Position numbers and translations under genes: made by a program
Notes under the pieces: model-generated
Databases searched by the model: none
What the model was told of the DNA's origin: nothing
The model's input: the letters and a program-made list of their open reading frames with translations, nothing else
Part shown: positions 32,102 through 39,158 of the stretch, in pieces
How the letters are laid out: the number at the start of each line of letters is the position of its first letter
Numbering within the stretch: the stretch's first letter is position 1
Assembly (NCBI RefSeq): GCF_025354735.1
Contig: NZ_JANXMI010000284.1
Span: 1 to 39,158 of the forward strand
DNA: 39,158 nt
Reading direction: 5' to 3'
From: Rugamonas sp.
GTDB lineage: Bacteria; Pseudomonadota; Gammaproteobacteria; Burkholderiales; Burkholderiaceae_D

Positions 32102-32280
32102 GCGTGAAATCGTCGAGTGAGTGTAAGCCGGCCTGAAACCCATCCTAGCGGAATAGTTGTTGCTGGATGGAGCATATCACTACATGGCGATTTTGTTACC
32201 TTATTTAACAGACCAGAGTGCCGGCCGCCACACTCGTCCAAACGCGGCCGGCACCGTCTGCCACATCAACTAGCAACGAT

Positions 32281-32334
32281 ATCGTTTATATCGTTCATAT
32301 CGTTCATATCGTTCATATCGTTTATACCGTTTAC
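32281..32334 (-). repeat. 9-bp tandem repeat at the katE stop codon
   Basis: Six head-to-tail 9-bp units, ATCGTTTAT, three ATCGTTCAT, ATCGTTTAT and ACCGTTTAC on the plus strand (AACGATATG type on the katE strand). The last unit contains the katE TAA (32333-32331). Read in the frame one base over from katE, the repeat encodes NDM steps, like the linker repeat of the double-receiver gene. Confidence 0.85.
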
Positions 32335-34754
32335 ACCAATGGCGGATCGTTCTCGCGCCGGAACGAGCGGTGGCCGGCCAGGCGCTGCTTGAACGCGGTC
32401 AGCGCCGCCGTCAGCCGTTCGCCGTCGGCGCCGACGATGGCGTCGTCCGGCTCACCGTTCGGCAGCGTGGCCGGGATGCCGGCTGCGGCCAGCAGGCCGG
32501 CGCCGGCGCCGATGGCCAGCAGCGGCTTGCAGTGGCGATACTGCTGGCGCACGAAGTCGAGCGCGTTGGCGTCGCAGGCCAGGGTCGCGGCCGCCGCTTC
32601 GCCGTCCACCACCACCAGCGCGTCGTACAGCACCGGCGCCGCCGCCTCCATCGAAATCTCGACGTCGAGCGTGGCGCCGTCGGCGGCCCTGACCTTGCCC
32701 AGCTGGGCGCCCACCAGGCGCGGCACCGCGCCCTCCTTGAGCAAGTCCGCATACACGGCCTTGACCTGGGCGGCGTCGATGCCGTCGGCCACCAGCAGCG
32801 CGACCTTGCGGGTGCGGACGCCGGCCGTGCCGGGACGGGCCATCAGCGACAGCGCCGGCGAGGGGTCGAGCTGCGGCATCGGCAGATTGCTCGCCAGCGG
32901 CATCGGTGCCGGCACTTCCATGCCCAGGCCCTGCGCCACCGCGTTGACGAGGATGGCGTCGACGTTGGCCAGCATCGACAGCACGCGGCGGCGCACGGCC
33001 GGCGTCTGCACCCGCGTCAGCTCGAAGCGGAAGCCGTTGACGATGTGGGCCTGCTCGTCGGCCGTCTGGCTGGTCCAGAACAGGCGCGCCTGCGAATAAT
33101 GGTCGGAGAACATGTCCGGCTTGCCGCGCACCTTGTCGGTTTTTTCCGGCGCCAGCAGCGTCGCCGGGAAGCTGCTGTAGCCCGAGGCGCCGGCCTGGAA
33201 GGGACAGCCGCCGCCCAGCGAATTGGGTTCGTAGGCCACGCGCCCGCGCGGGATGGCCTGGCGGTGCATGCCGTCGCGCTGGTTGTTGTGGACCGCCGCC
33301 ACCGGCGCGTTGATGGGGATTTCGTGGAAGTTGGCGCCGCCCAGGCGGCTGATCTGGGTGTCGACGTAGGAGTGGATGCGCCCTTGCAGCAGCGGGTCGT
33401 TGCTGAAGTCGATGCCCGGCACCACGTGCGCGGTGCAGAAGGCCACCTGCTCCGTTTCGGCGAAAAAGTTATCGGGATTACGGTTCAAGACCATCTTGCC
33501 GAACGGCGTGACGGGCACCAGTTCTTCGGGCACCAGCTTGGTCGGGTCGAGCACGTCGAAGGGGAAGCCGGCGGCCTGTTCCTCGGTGAAGATTTGCAGG
33601 CCCAGTTCCCACTCCGGATAGGCGCCCGCCTCGATCGCTTCCCACAGGTCGCGGCGGTGGAAGTCGGCATCGGCGCCGGCGATCTTGGCCGCCTCGTCCC
33701 ACACCAGGGAATGGGTGCCGGCCACCGGGTTCCAGTGGAATTTGCAGAACACCGACGCACCGTCGGCGTTGACGAGGCGGAAGGTGTGCACGCCGAAGCC
33801 CTGCATCATGCGGTAGCTGCGCGGGATGGCGCGGTCCGACAGGTGCCACATCAGCATGTGCGTCGTTTCCGGCGACAGCGACACGAAGTCCCAGAAGGTG
33901 TCGTGCGCGCTGGCCGCCTGCGGGATGCCGTTGTTCGGCTCCGGCTTGACGGCGTGGATCAGGTCCGGGAATTTCATGGCGTCCTGGATGAAGAACACGG
34001 GGATGTTATTGCCGACCAAATCCCAATTGCCTTCGTCGGTGTAGAACTTAACGGCGAAGCCGCGCACGTCGCGCACGGTGTCGGCCGAGCCGCGCTCGCC
34101 GGCGACGGTGGAAAAGCGCACGAACACCGGCGTGCGCTTGCCGGCCTCGGCGAACGGCGCCGCGCGCGTCACGTCGCTGAAGTCTTGATAGGCTTCGAAA
34201 TAACCGTGGGCGGCCGAACCGCGCGCGTGCACCACGCGCTCGGGGATGCGCTCATGGTCGAAATGGGTGATCTTTTCGCGCAGCACGAAGTCTTCCATCG
34301 CCGTGGGGCCGCGCAGACCGACCTTCAGCGAGTTTTGACTGTCCGACACCGGCACGCCCTGGTTGGTGGTCAGGCGCTGGCCGCTGTCGTCGGTGCGCAC
34401 GCGGTCCAGCGGCGCGCTGGCCGGACTGCTGCCGGGCGCGGCGCCGACGCCGGTCTTGGGCGAGGCGTTGACGTCGGAGGCGGTGCTGGCGCCCGCCGCC
34501 GGCGTGGGCGGGTCGAACGATTCGCCCTGCGGCGGCGTCAACACGCCGTCGCCGAATTCGGCCGCCGTGTCGGCGTTGTAGGTGCGCTCGGCGGCCAGCT
34601 GCTGGCCGCCGACCACCTTCTCCAGCAGGCGGGCGGCATGGGGGTCGCCGCTGCCCAGGCTGTCGGGCGGCGCCGCGTCGGCCGGACCGGACACCGTGCT
34701 GAGTATGGAACCGGCGCCGTCGACGGACGGCGCGGCAGATTTGCGTGTGACCAT
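32331..34754 (-). CDS. katE: Catalase HPII, large-subunit clade II
   Basis: An 807-residue haem catalase converting hydrogen peroxide to water and oxygen, of the large-subunit type with a C-terminal DJ-1/GATase-like flavodoxin domain. The distal His is His176 in [14 protein letters not shown], the Asn lies in [10 protein letters not shown], and the proximal haem ligand is Tyr463 in [12 protein letters not shown]. The C-terminal domain (about 660-800) begins [16 protein letters not shown]. The N-terminal extension (about 1-125) is longer and more Ala/Pro/Ser-rich than in E. coli HPII (753 residues). GAGG lies 8 bases before the ATG. It follows a 24-residue membrane peptide gene and a terminator, and sits beside DUF883 and four-TM genes, a set that fits a stationary-phase or osmotic stress cluster. 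Confidence 0.96.
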   Translation of the reverse strand: MVTRKSAAPSVDGAGSILSTVSGPADAAPPDSLGSGDPHAARLLEKVVGGQQLAAERTYNADTAAEFGDGVLTPPQGESFDPPTPAAGASTASDVNASPKTGVGAAPGSSPASAPLDRVRTDDSGQRLTTNQGVPVSDSQNSLKVGLRGPTAMEDFVLREKITHFDHERIPERVVHARGSAAHGYFEAYQDFSDVTRAAPFAEAGKRTPVFVRFSTVAGERGSADTVRDVRGFAVKFYTDEGNWDLVGNNIPVFFIQDAMKFPDLIHAVKPEPNNGIPQAASAHDTFWDFVSLSPETTHMLMWHLSDRAIPRSYRMMQGFGVHTFRLVNADGASVFCKFHWNPVAGTHSLVWDEAAKIAGADADFHRRDLWEAIEAGAYPEWELGLQIFTEEQAAGFPFDVLDPTKLVPEELVPVTPFGKMVLNRNPDNFFAETEQVAFCTAHVVPGIDFSNDPLLQGRIHSYVDTQISRLGGANFHEIPINAPVAAVHNNQRDGMHRQAIPRGRVAYEPNSLGGGCPFQAGASGYSSFPATLLAPEKTDKVRGKPDMFSDHYSQARLFWTSQTADEQAHIVNGFRFELTRVQTPAVRRRVLSMLANVDAILVNAVAQGLGMEVPAPMPLASNLPMPQLDPSPALSLMARPGTAGVRTRKVALLVADGIDAAQVKAVYADLLKEGAVPRLVGAQLGKVRAADGATLDVEISMEAAAPVLYDALVVVDGEAAAATLACDANALDFVRQQYRHCKPLLAIGAGAGLLAAAGIPATLPNGEPDDAIVGADGERLTAALTAFKQRLAGHRSFRRENDPPLV

Positions 34755-34807
34755 ACCAATACCTCGCTGTAAATTAAACGAATGGAATGAAACCAGGGGA
34801 ATGAATC

Positions 34808-34830
34808 AAAAACCCGGCCATGCGGCCGGG
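34808..34830 (-). terminator. Intrinsic terminator after the 24-residue gene
   Basis: On the minus strand a 7-bp stem CCCGGCC/GGCCGGG with loop GCAT (34830-34813) is followed by TTTTT. It ends the small-peptide transcript before katE, so katE needs its own promoter in the 50 bp that follow or relies on readthrough. Confidence 0.87.
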
Positions 34831-34837
34831 CCACGGA

Positions 34838-34912
34838 TCAGCGCACGAACAGGGCGATGAGGATGACGATAGGAATGGGCACTCCTAGCAGCAGTAATAA
34901 AATCGAACGCAT
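34838..34912 (-). CDS. 24-residue single-TM peptide
   Basis: A very short gene for a 24-residue hydrophobic peptide, MRSILLLLLGVPIPIVILI then ALFVR. The ATG at 34912 is preceded by AAGGAG at an ideal 6-7 bases, and the TGA is followed 8 bp later by a strong terminator, so it looks like a real, complete gene. The peptide is one membrane helix with a central Pro-Ile-Pro kink, and basic residues at both ends. Tiny proteins of this style are widespread in betaproteobacteria but mostly unannotated. It lies 42 bp after the four-TM gene. Role unknown; the neighbourhood suggests envelope stress. Confidence 0.78.
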   Translation of the reverse strand: MRSILLLLLGVPIPIVILIALFVR

Positions 34913-34954
34913 GGGATACTCCTTTTTATGATAGTTGTGGGACGATCCCGCCGT

Positions 34955-35887
34955 TCAGGCGCGATGGACCAGGATGGCGCTGTCGCGGCGACGGCCGCCC
35001 AGCGTGGCGCAGATGCTGGCGACGAAGGCGCCGATCAGCAGCGCGACGAACATCCACAGCGCGGACGCGGCGGCGGCCTTGCGGGCCTGGTCGGCGTAGT
35101 TCTTGGCGGCGGCCTTGGCGTCGGCCGTGGCTTTGCTCAAGCGGGCATAGACGTCGTCGACGCGGCGTTCGGCGTCGGGCTGGCTCATGCCGGTGCGCTT
35201 GGCCACCATGCCGGCCAGGTACTGGCGGTCGTCCGGCGCCAGCGCGCCGGCGCGCAGGTCGGTGGCGAAGATGCGGCCCACTTCGGCGCGCGCGGCGCCG
35301 TTGTCGGTTTCCGGCGCGGCGCTGTCGGAACGCATCAGCATGTCGGTGAAGTAGGCGCTGCCGCTGCCGCCGCGATCGGACGTCGCCGCGGCGGCCATCG
35401 GCACGGCGGCGGCGGTGGCTGCGCCACCAGCGGCGGCGGCGGCATTGACGGCACCGCCGATCGCCGATTTGGTGGCGCCGGCCATCAGCGCCGCCATCAG
35501 CAGCGTGGCGACGGCCCAGGCCAGCAAGCCGTGGGCGGTGTCGCGGAAATAGACTTCATCGGTGTGGACGCTGGCCCACTTGACGCGCAGGCGGCCGGCG
35601 ATATAACCGCCGATGCCGGCCGAGGCCAGTTCCATGAAGGTGATCCAGAGGATGGTCGAGCGCGCGACCGGCGCGTCGCTGTACGACCATGGCGAGACGG
35701 CCGACAGGCCCAGGCCGAAGCCCAGTATCAGCAGCACGAACGAGAGCGCGGCGGCGGTGGCGGCGCCGGCGAAGACGGCGCCCCAGGAGACGCCGGAATT
35801 ATGGCCGTCGAACGCGGCGGCGGTGTCGCCGGCGGCGGCGGTGGTGGCGGGTGGATAGCCGCCGGACATAGTGGGCATGGCTTGCAT
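34955..35887 (-). CDS. Four-TM membrane protein of the stress cluster
   Basis: A protein of about 310 residues with four predicted membrane segments: VSWGAVFAGAATAAALSFVLL (about 33-55), ILWITFMELASAGIGGYIAGRL, GLLAWAVATLLMAALMAGA and, near the C-terminus, LWMFVALLIGAFVASICATLG. Between the third and last segments is a Gly/Ala-rich loop and a helical, Asp/Arg/Ala-rich region (DDRQYLAGMVAKRTGMSQPDAERRVDDVYARLSKATADAKAAAKNYADQ). No named family is certain. I choose ATG 35887, which has GGAG 6 bases upstream; an ATG at 35899 lacks one. It sits between the DUF883 gene and the 24-residue peptide gene on the same strand. Confidence 0.8.
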   Translation of the reverse strand: MQAMPTMSGGYPPATTAAAGDTAAAFDGHNSGVSWGAVFAGAATAAALSFVLLILGFGLGLSAVSPWSYSDAPVARSTILWITFMELASAGIGGYIAGRLRVKWASVHTDEVYFRDTAHGLLAWAVATLLMAALMAGATKSAIGGAVNAAAAAGGAATAAAVPMAAAATSDRGGSGSAYFTDMLMRSDSAAPETDNGAARAEVGRIFATDLRAGALAPDDRQYLAGMVAKRTGMSQPDAERRVDDVYARLSKATADAKAAAKNYADQARKAAAASALWMFVALLIGAFVASICATLGGRRRDSAILVHRA

Positions 35888-35966
35888 GGGATTCTCCATT
35901 TTTAGTTGTATGTAGCGTTGACGCTCGTTGATGCTTTTAGATCCGCACAGGCCTGGCACACGCCGG

Positions 35967-36008
35967 GCCGCGCGGCGCCGTCGCGCTCAGGCGGCAGCGC
36001 CGCGCGGC
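35967..36008 (-). terminator. Strong hairpin after the DUF883 gene
   Basis: Perfect 12-bp arms GCCGCGCGGCGC and GCGCCGCGCGGC with an 18-nt loop, starting 17 bp after the DUF883 stop. It has no T-run, so factor-dependent termination or 3'-end protection is more likely than intrinsic termination. Confidence 0.45.
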
Positions 36009-36025
36009 CGGCGCGGGGTCCGCGA

Positions 36026-36454
36026 TTACTTGCGCGAACCGAACAGCTTGGACAGGCCATAGCCGGCGGCGGCGGCCAGCAGCACGGCGATGGCCGGGCT
36101 GGTGCGAACGTAGTCGCGGCCGGTGTCGGCGAATTGCTGGTAGGCGGCGCTCAGCTGTTTGCCGCGCGCGGCGACGGTGTCGGCGACACCGTTGACGCCA
36201 TCGGCCACGCTGTCGACGCCATTATGGGCGCGGGTGGCCAGGCGGTCGGTTGCTGGCGGCACTTTGTCGGCCACTTTATCGATGGCGCTGTGGGCATCGG
36301 CGCGCATGTCCTTGCCGATCTGGGTGACACCTTCGCGGGCGGCGTTGAGTTTATTGTCGACGGTGTTGGCGGCGCTGCCGGCGGTGCTGCCGGTGCTGCT
36401 GGTGTTGGCGGCGTTGGTGGTGTTACCGGTGTTGCCAGTGAGATTGTTGTCCAT
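36026..36454 (-). CDS. DUF883-family (ElaB/YqjD-like) inner-membrane protein
   Basis: A 142-residue protein like E. coli YqjD/ElaB, which are anchored in the inner membrane by a C-terminal segment and, in E. coli, bind ribosomes in stationary phase. The N-terminus is Asn/Thr/Ser/Ala/Gly-rich with a three-residue repeat; the middle is an amphipathic helix (NKLNAAREGVTQIGKDMRADAHSAIDKVADKV); the end is VRTSPAIAVLLAAAAGYGLSKLFGSRK with a glycine-zipper-like TM segment. ATG 36454 has AAGGA upstream; an ATG at 36481 does not. It is the first gene of the stress-type cluster that ends with katE. Confidence 0.86.
   Translation of the reverse strand: MDNNLTGNTGNTTNAANTSSTGSTAGSAANTVDNKLNAAREGVTQIGKDMRADAHSAIDKVADKVPPATDRLATRAHNGVDSVADGVNGVADTVAARGKQLSAAYQQFADTGRDYVRTSPAIAVLLAAAAGYGLSKLFGSRK
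36363..36434 (-). repeat. 9-bp tandem repeat in the DUF883 N-terminus
   Basis: Eight in-frame 9-bp units close to CCGGTGTTG on the plus strand, coding three-residue steps such as GNT, NAA, SST and GSA. It is the fourth 9-bp-period repeat in this window. Confidence 0.6.
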
Positions 36455-36601
36455 GATCGTATCCTTAAATGAGTGATTCAACGAAGTACGGGATCAACAG
36501 TAAAGCGATGGCCGCCGCGTCACAGTGCGGTAGCTAACAAATTAGAAGTGATGCGAATGGATGGGAAGCGATGTCGGCGGCGGGCTTGCCGCGCGCGGGT
36601 G

Positions 36602-36807
36602 GGTGGGTCTTTTTTTCGGTTTTACTAAAACGCGCGATTCCATACTAGCTGCCGCTATTGCTGACTAAACGGCGCTAAGCGATAGAGCGCCGGATTTAGT
36701 ATGGTTTCGCGTACCGCACGGAAATTTTAGTAAGCAATAGCGCGTTGTAGTACGCCTTAGCAGGCATTAGCGGCGAATAGTAAAACCGCTTCCGGCGCCG
36801 ACCCACC
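36602..36807. repeat. Structured 206-bp inverted-repeat element (MITE/REP-like)
   Basis: This fills most of the 392 bp between the DUF883 start and the hydroquinone-reductase stop. Nested inverted repeats run from outside in: GGTGGGTC (36602) with GACCCACC (36800); CGGTTTTACTA (36617-36627) with TAGTAAAACCG (36778-36788); GCTATTGCTGACTAAA (36654-36669) with TTTAGTAAGCAATAGC (36726-36741), 15 of 16 paired; and GGCGCT (36671) with AGCGCC (36686). A competing pair CCATACTA (36640) and TAGTATGG (36697) overlaps these. The interior is AT-richer than the surroundings and repeats ACTAAA/TAGTA-type words. No open frame looks coded. It could be a non-autonomous transposable element, a palindromic repeat cluster or a structured RNA. 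Confidence 0.6.
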
Positions 36808-36846
36808 ATGTGTATCCGCCAGGTGTAGCGCGGCGGACGCGGCGGC

Positions 36847-37777
36847 TCACATCGTCGCGCGGTCGTGCGGCGCGTCGAGATCCAGCACCGGGCCGGCCGG
36901 CACCACGCCGGTGGGATTGATGCTGCGGTGGCTCTGATAATAATGTCCCTTGATGTGCGCGAAATCGACCGTCGGCGCCACGCCCGGCATCTGGTACAGC
37001 TCCTTCGTATAGTTCCACAGATTGGGAATAGTCGACGATGCGGCGCAGATTGCATTTGAAGTGGCCGACATAGACCGCATCGAAACGGATCAGCGTCGCG
37101 AACAAACGCCAGTCGGCCTCGGTGACGGCGGCGCCGGCCAGGTAGCGGCGCTGACCGAGCAGTTGCTCCAGCCAGTCCAGCGACTCGAACAGGGGAAACA
37201 CGGCTTCCTCATACGCGGCCTGGGTCGCCGCGAAGCCGGCCTTGTAGACGCCGTTGTTGACGGTGTCGTAAACGCGGGCGTTGATGGCGTCGATGTCGTC
37301 GCGCAGCGGGGCCGGATAGTAGTCGCCCGGCAACGCGCCGACGCCGTCGAAGGCGCTGTTGAGCATACGGATGATTTCCGACGATTCATTGTTGACGATG
37401 GTGTTGCGCTGCTTGTCCCACAGCACCGGCACCGTGAAACGGCCGCCGTATTGCGGATCGGCGGCGCGGTAAATCTGTTGCAGGAAGCGGGCCTGGTGTA
37501 TATCGTCCGGCACCACGCCGGGACCGGGCGCGAAGTTCCAGCCGTGTTCCGTCATCAGCCAGTTCACGACCGACACGGAAATCATCGCTTGCAGCCCTTT
37601 GAGCTGGCGGAAGATCAGCGTGCGGTGCGCCCACGGACAGGCCAGCGACACATACAGGTGATAGCGGCCCGGTTCGGCGCGAAAGCCTTCGCCGCCGGTG
37701 GGACCGGCCGCGCCGTCCGGCGTGATCCAGTTGCGGAATTGGGAAGCGCTGCGGATAAAACGGCCTTGGGTGGACAT
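36847..37777 (-). pseudogene. Glutathionyl-hydroquinone reductase, frameshifted
   Basis: A member of the glutathione-transferase-like family of S-glutathionyl-hydroquinone reductases (E. coli YqjG type), which reduce glutathionyl-hydroquinones. The catalytic Cys47 lies in YVSLACPWAHRTLIFRQLKGL, and other family blocks are present: VPVLWDKQRNTIVNNESSEIIRM, YPAPLRDDIDAIN, VYKAGFAATQAAYEEAVFPLF, RYLAGAAVTEADWRLFATLIRFDAVYVGHFKCNLRRIVDY. Right after this the frame is lost: the expected PNLWNYTKELYQMPGVAPT and later HIKGHYYQSHRSINPTGVV occur in the next frame and end at TGA 36849-36847. One extra base (A on the plus strand) at about 37027-37028 explains it; without it the product would be about 309 residues. 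It may be a real loss or a sequencing error in a short A run. Confidence 0.85.
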
Positions 37778-37813
37778 GGCGAACTTTCAGGGAAGGTGGC
37801 GCGGGCGCACGAT

Positions 37814-37830
37814 AATTGCGCACTATAAAT
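37814..37830. promoter_or_regulatory. OhrR-like operator upstream of the hydroquinone reductase
   Basis: AATTGCGCACTATAAAT matches AATAGCGCACTATTTAT of the ohrR promoter (18079-18095) at 14 of 17 bases, sharing the run GCGCACTAT. It lies 37 bp upstream of the reductase start, where a repressor site is expected. Confidence 0.45.
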
Positions 37831-37896
37831 TCTTCCGCGCCGCCGCACAACGGCCCGCGCCGTAATGTCGCGTTCAGGTATTGTGAATCGCTGCCG

Positions 37897-37908
37897 ATAC
37901 CATGGTAT
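37897..37908. promoter_or_regulatory. 12-bp perfect palindrome ATACCATGGTAT
   Basis: An uninterrupted palindrome in the 230-bp gap between the divergent hydroquinone-reductase and FliD_C-like genes, 100 bp before the latter. Possible operator; regulator unknown. Nothing else recognisable is seen in this gap besides the OhrR-like site. Confidence 0.3.
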
Positions 37909-38007
37909 GACGCGGCTGCGGCCCGGCCGCGCTATGTGGATCAGCGCACAGATCATCGCGCGCGCGCCACTGTCATGCTGGGCCACTGATATCGCAGAGG
38001 TGCCACC

Positions 38008-39158
38008 ATGTCCCCGATCGAGCAAACTTCCATCCTGGCGCAACCGTTCGCGCTGCCGACCTCCTATATCGAAGCGCTGCACCGCAACGAGGCCATCGCC
38101 GCGCTCGATACCACGGCGCTGAAGGCGCTGGCGCTGGAGGCGGTGCCGCCGCCGGCGTCGAGCGCCATCGACCTGTCGCCGGTGGCGCAGTTTCAATCGG
38201 CGCTGGCGCAGTCGCATCAGCTGCTCGACGGCTTGCCGCGATCCGATGGCGGCAGCGGCGGCGCGCAACTCGATACGCTGACCGGCGCCGCGCAAAACCT
38301 GGTGGCCGCCTACAACGTGCTGCAAACGGGCGACGCCGACAGCGCGACCGTGCAGGCGCCGCTGCGCAGCAATCTGCTGCACAGCGTGACGCAGCCCAAT
38401 GCGGCGGCCGACGCCAGCCAGGCGGCCGGTCCGGCCACGCTGGCAGACATCGGCATCACGCTGCGGGCGGCGGCGGGCAACAATGGCAACAATGGCAGCG
38501 GGGACGGCGATGGCCTTTCCGCGCTGACGCTCGATGCGCAGGCATTGCAATCGGCTTACGCGGCCAATCCGCAAGGCACCGTCGCGCTGCTCAATCAAAC
38601 CACCGGCAACTTCGAACAGCTGGGCGACCAGTTTGCGCAGCAAGCCAGCGTCGACGCGGCTGCCGGCGCCGCGGCGGTGGCGGGGAGCGGCAACGCATCG
38701 GCATCGGCATCGGCTTCAGATTTGACAAGGGCATCGGCTTCAGCGGCAAACGCGCCATCCATAACGACAACGGCCGGCGCCAACGCGGCGACGGCCAACG
38801 CGGCCAACGTGCCGCAAGATACGCTGGCCGATCTGGCCCTGACCGATGCCCTGGCCGACAACGCCACCGCAACAGCCGACGGCGTCACCCAAACCCAGCT
38901 CGACCAGCTCGACCAACAGCAGCAACAACAGCAGCTCGACGCCGCGCGCGAGGTTTACAGCGCCCAGAGCGCCGCGCTGCAAGCGCAAGGCAAGACCCTG
39001 CTAGCCCAGCAGGCCGCCCAGTTGCAGGGCACCGAGCAGCTGACGCAAAAACAGCTGGCCGACGCCGGCGCGAAAACCGTCGCCAACGCCGTGACGCAAT
39101 TGCGCGTGACCGCGCAGCAGCACACCGCCCTGCTCGCGGCCGGCGCCGGCGCCGCGGG
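38008..39158 (+). CDS. Orphan protein with FliD C-terminal-like region (3' end outside window)
   Basis: An open frame from ATG 38008 (AGAGG 8 bases upstream) to the end of the window, at least 383 residues, no stop reached. Residues about 75-215 resemble the C-terminal domain of the flagellar cap protein FliD: LVAAYNVLQ, VQAPLRSNLLHSV, TLADIGITL, then LSALTLDAQALQSAYAANPQGTVALLNQT. The N-terminal FliD domain is absent; in front there is only a 50-residue Ala/Pro-rich stretch. After it come low-complexity parts: a Ser/Ala run, and TQTQLDQLDQQQQQQQLD followed by helical AQQAAQLQGTEQL. No other flagellar gene is seen. It may be a cap-like or envelope protein rather than a true flagellar part. 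The true end and full domain set lie outside. Confidence 0.8.
   Translation, partial: MSPIEQTSILAQPFALPTSYIEALHRNEAIAALDTTALKALALEAVPPPASSAIDLSPVAQFQSALAQSHQLLDGLPRSDGGSGGAQLDTLTGAAQNLVAAYNVLQTGDADSATVQAPLRSNLLHSVTQPNAAADASQAAGPATLADIGITLRAAAGNNGNNGSGDGDGLSALTLDAQALQSAYAANPQGTVALLNQTTGNFEQLGDQFAQQASVDAAAGAAAVAGSGNASASASASDLTRASASAANAPSITTTAGANAATANAANVPQDTLADLALTDALADNATATADGVTQTQLDQLDQQQQQQQLDAAREVYSAQSAALQAQGKTLLAQQAAQLQGTEQLTQKQLADAGAKTVANAVTQLRVTAQQHTALLAAGAGAA

Noticed and set aside
32281..32334. Tandem units considered as a CRISPR array
   Set aside because: Units are 9 bp head to tail with no spacers; no cas gene is present.
32370..34772. 800-codon plus-strand open frame opposite katE
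   Set aside because: Antisense shadow of an unmistakable catalase.
36767..37026. Alternative C-terminus of the hydroquinone reductase in the unshifted frame
   Set aside because: The sequence is basic, low-complexity and unlike the family; the conserved C-terminal blocks lie in the shifted frame.

Overview
The window looks like chromosomal DNA of a high-G+C betaproteobacterium of the Burkholderiales, most likely Oxalobacteraceae (Massilia/Duganella/Janthinobacterium-like). This rests on codon use, on the family mix (GGDEF, HD-GYP, hybrid kinases, CzcE, NodT/HlyD/MFS efflux, DUF1501/DUF1800, clade-II catalase) and on overall protein flavour; no marker gene fixes the genus. I see no rRNA, tRNA, CRISPR array, transposase or phage gene.

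Left part (1-11.7 kb): the end of a diguanylate cyclase, a small lipoprotein, a periplasmic solute-binding protein and a CzcE-like protein precede the most striking locus. This is a five-gene minus-strand operon (11062 to 2576) built around a 1210-residue tubulin/FtsZ-like GTPase-fold protein with a C-terminal GYF-like domain. Its partners are a secreted, membrane-anchored protein with a vWA-like fold and degenerate MIDAS, a three-TM protein, and two zinc-ribbon proteins, one of them membrane-anchored. Several start and stop codons overlap, and a hairpin follows the last gene. It fits the idea of a tubulin-based membrane-associated machine, function unknown.

Middle part (11.9-23.3 kb): an M29-like metalloenzyme; a LysR regulator divergent from a phytanoyl-CoA-dioxygenase-like gene and a TIM-barrel isomerase, with a clear operator and promoter between them; a REC-HD-GYP protein; a GlxA-type AraC regulator; an OhrR-type redox regulator whose gene seems to be leaderless, followed by a secreted esterase with duplicated operator-like sites; a 2-oxoglutarate dioxygenase; and a REC-histidine kinase plus double-REC pair. 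Between 23.16 and 23.27 kb lies what looks like a complete small-RNA gene: promoter, about 67 nt carrying CUCC anti-Shine-Dalgarno motifs, and an intrinsic terminator.

Right part (23.3-39.2 kb): a DUF1800-DUF1501 export pair, a GyrI-like protein, an AT-richer pair of unknown genes, an EmrAB-TolC-type efflux operon with an unusually long repeat-built leader on the outer-membrane factor, a stress cluster (DUF883 protein, four-TM protein, 24-residue membrane peptide, KatE catalase), a 206-bp structured repeat element, a glutathionyl-hydroquinone reductase gene broken by a one-base frameshift, and the start of an orphan FliD_C-like protein running off the end.

Two themes cross gene boundaries. 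First, 9-bp-period repeats occur at four places: the katE stop, the double-REC linker, the NodT leader and the DUF883 N-terminus. Second, an OhrR-like operator in the ohrR promoter is nearly repeated upstream of the quinone reductase, suggesting a local redox regulon.
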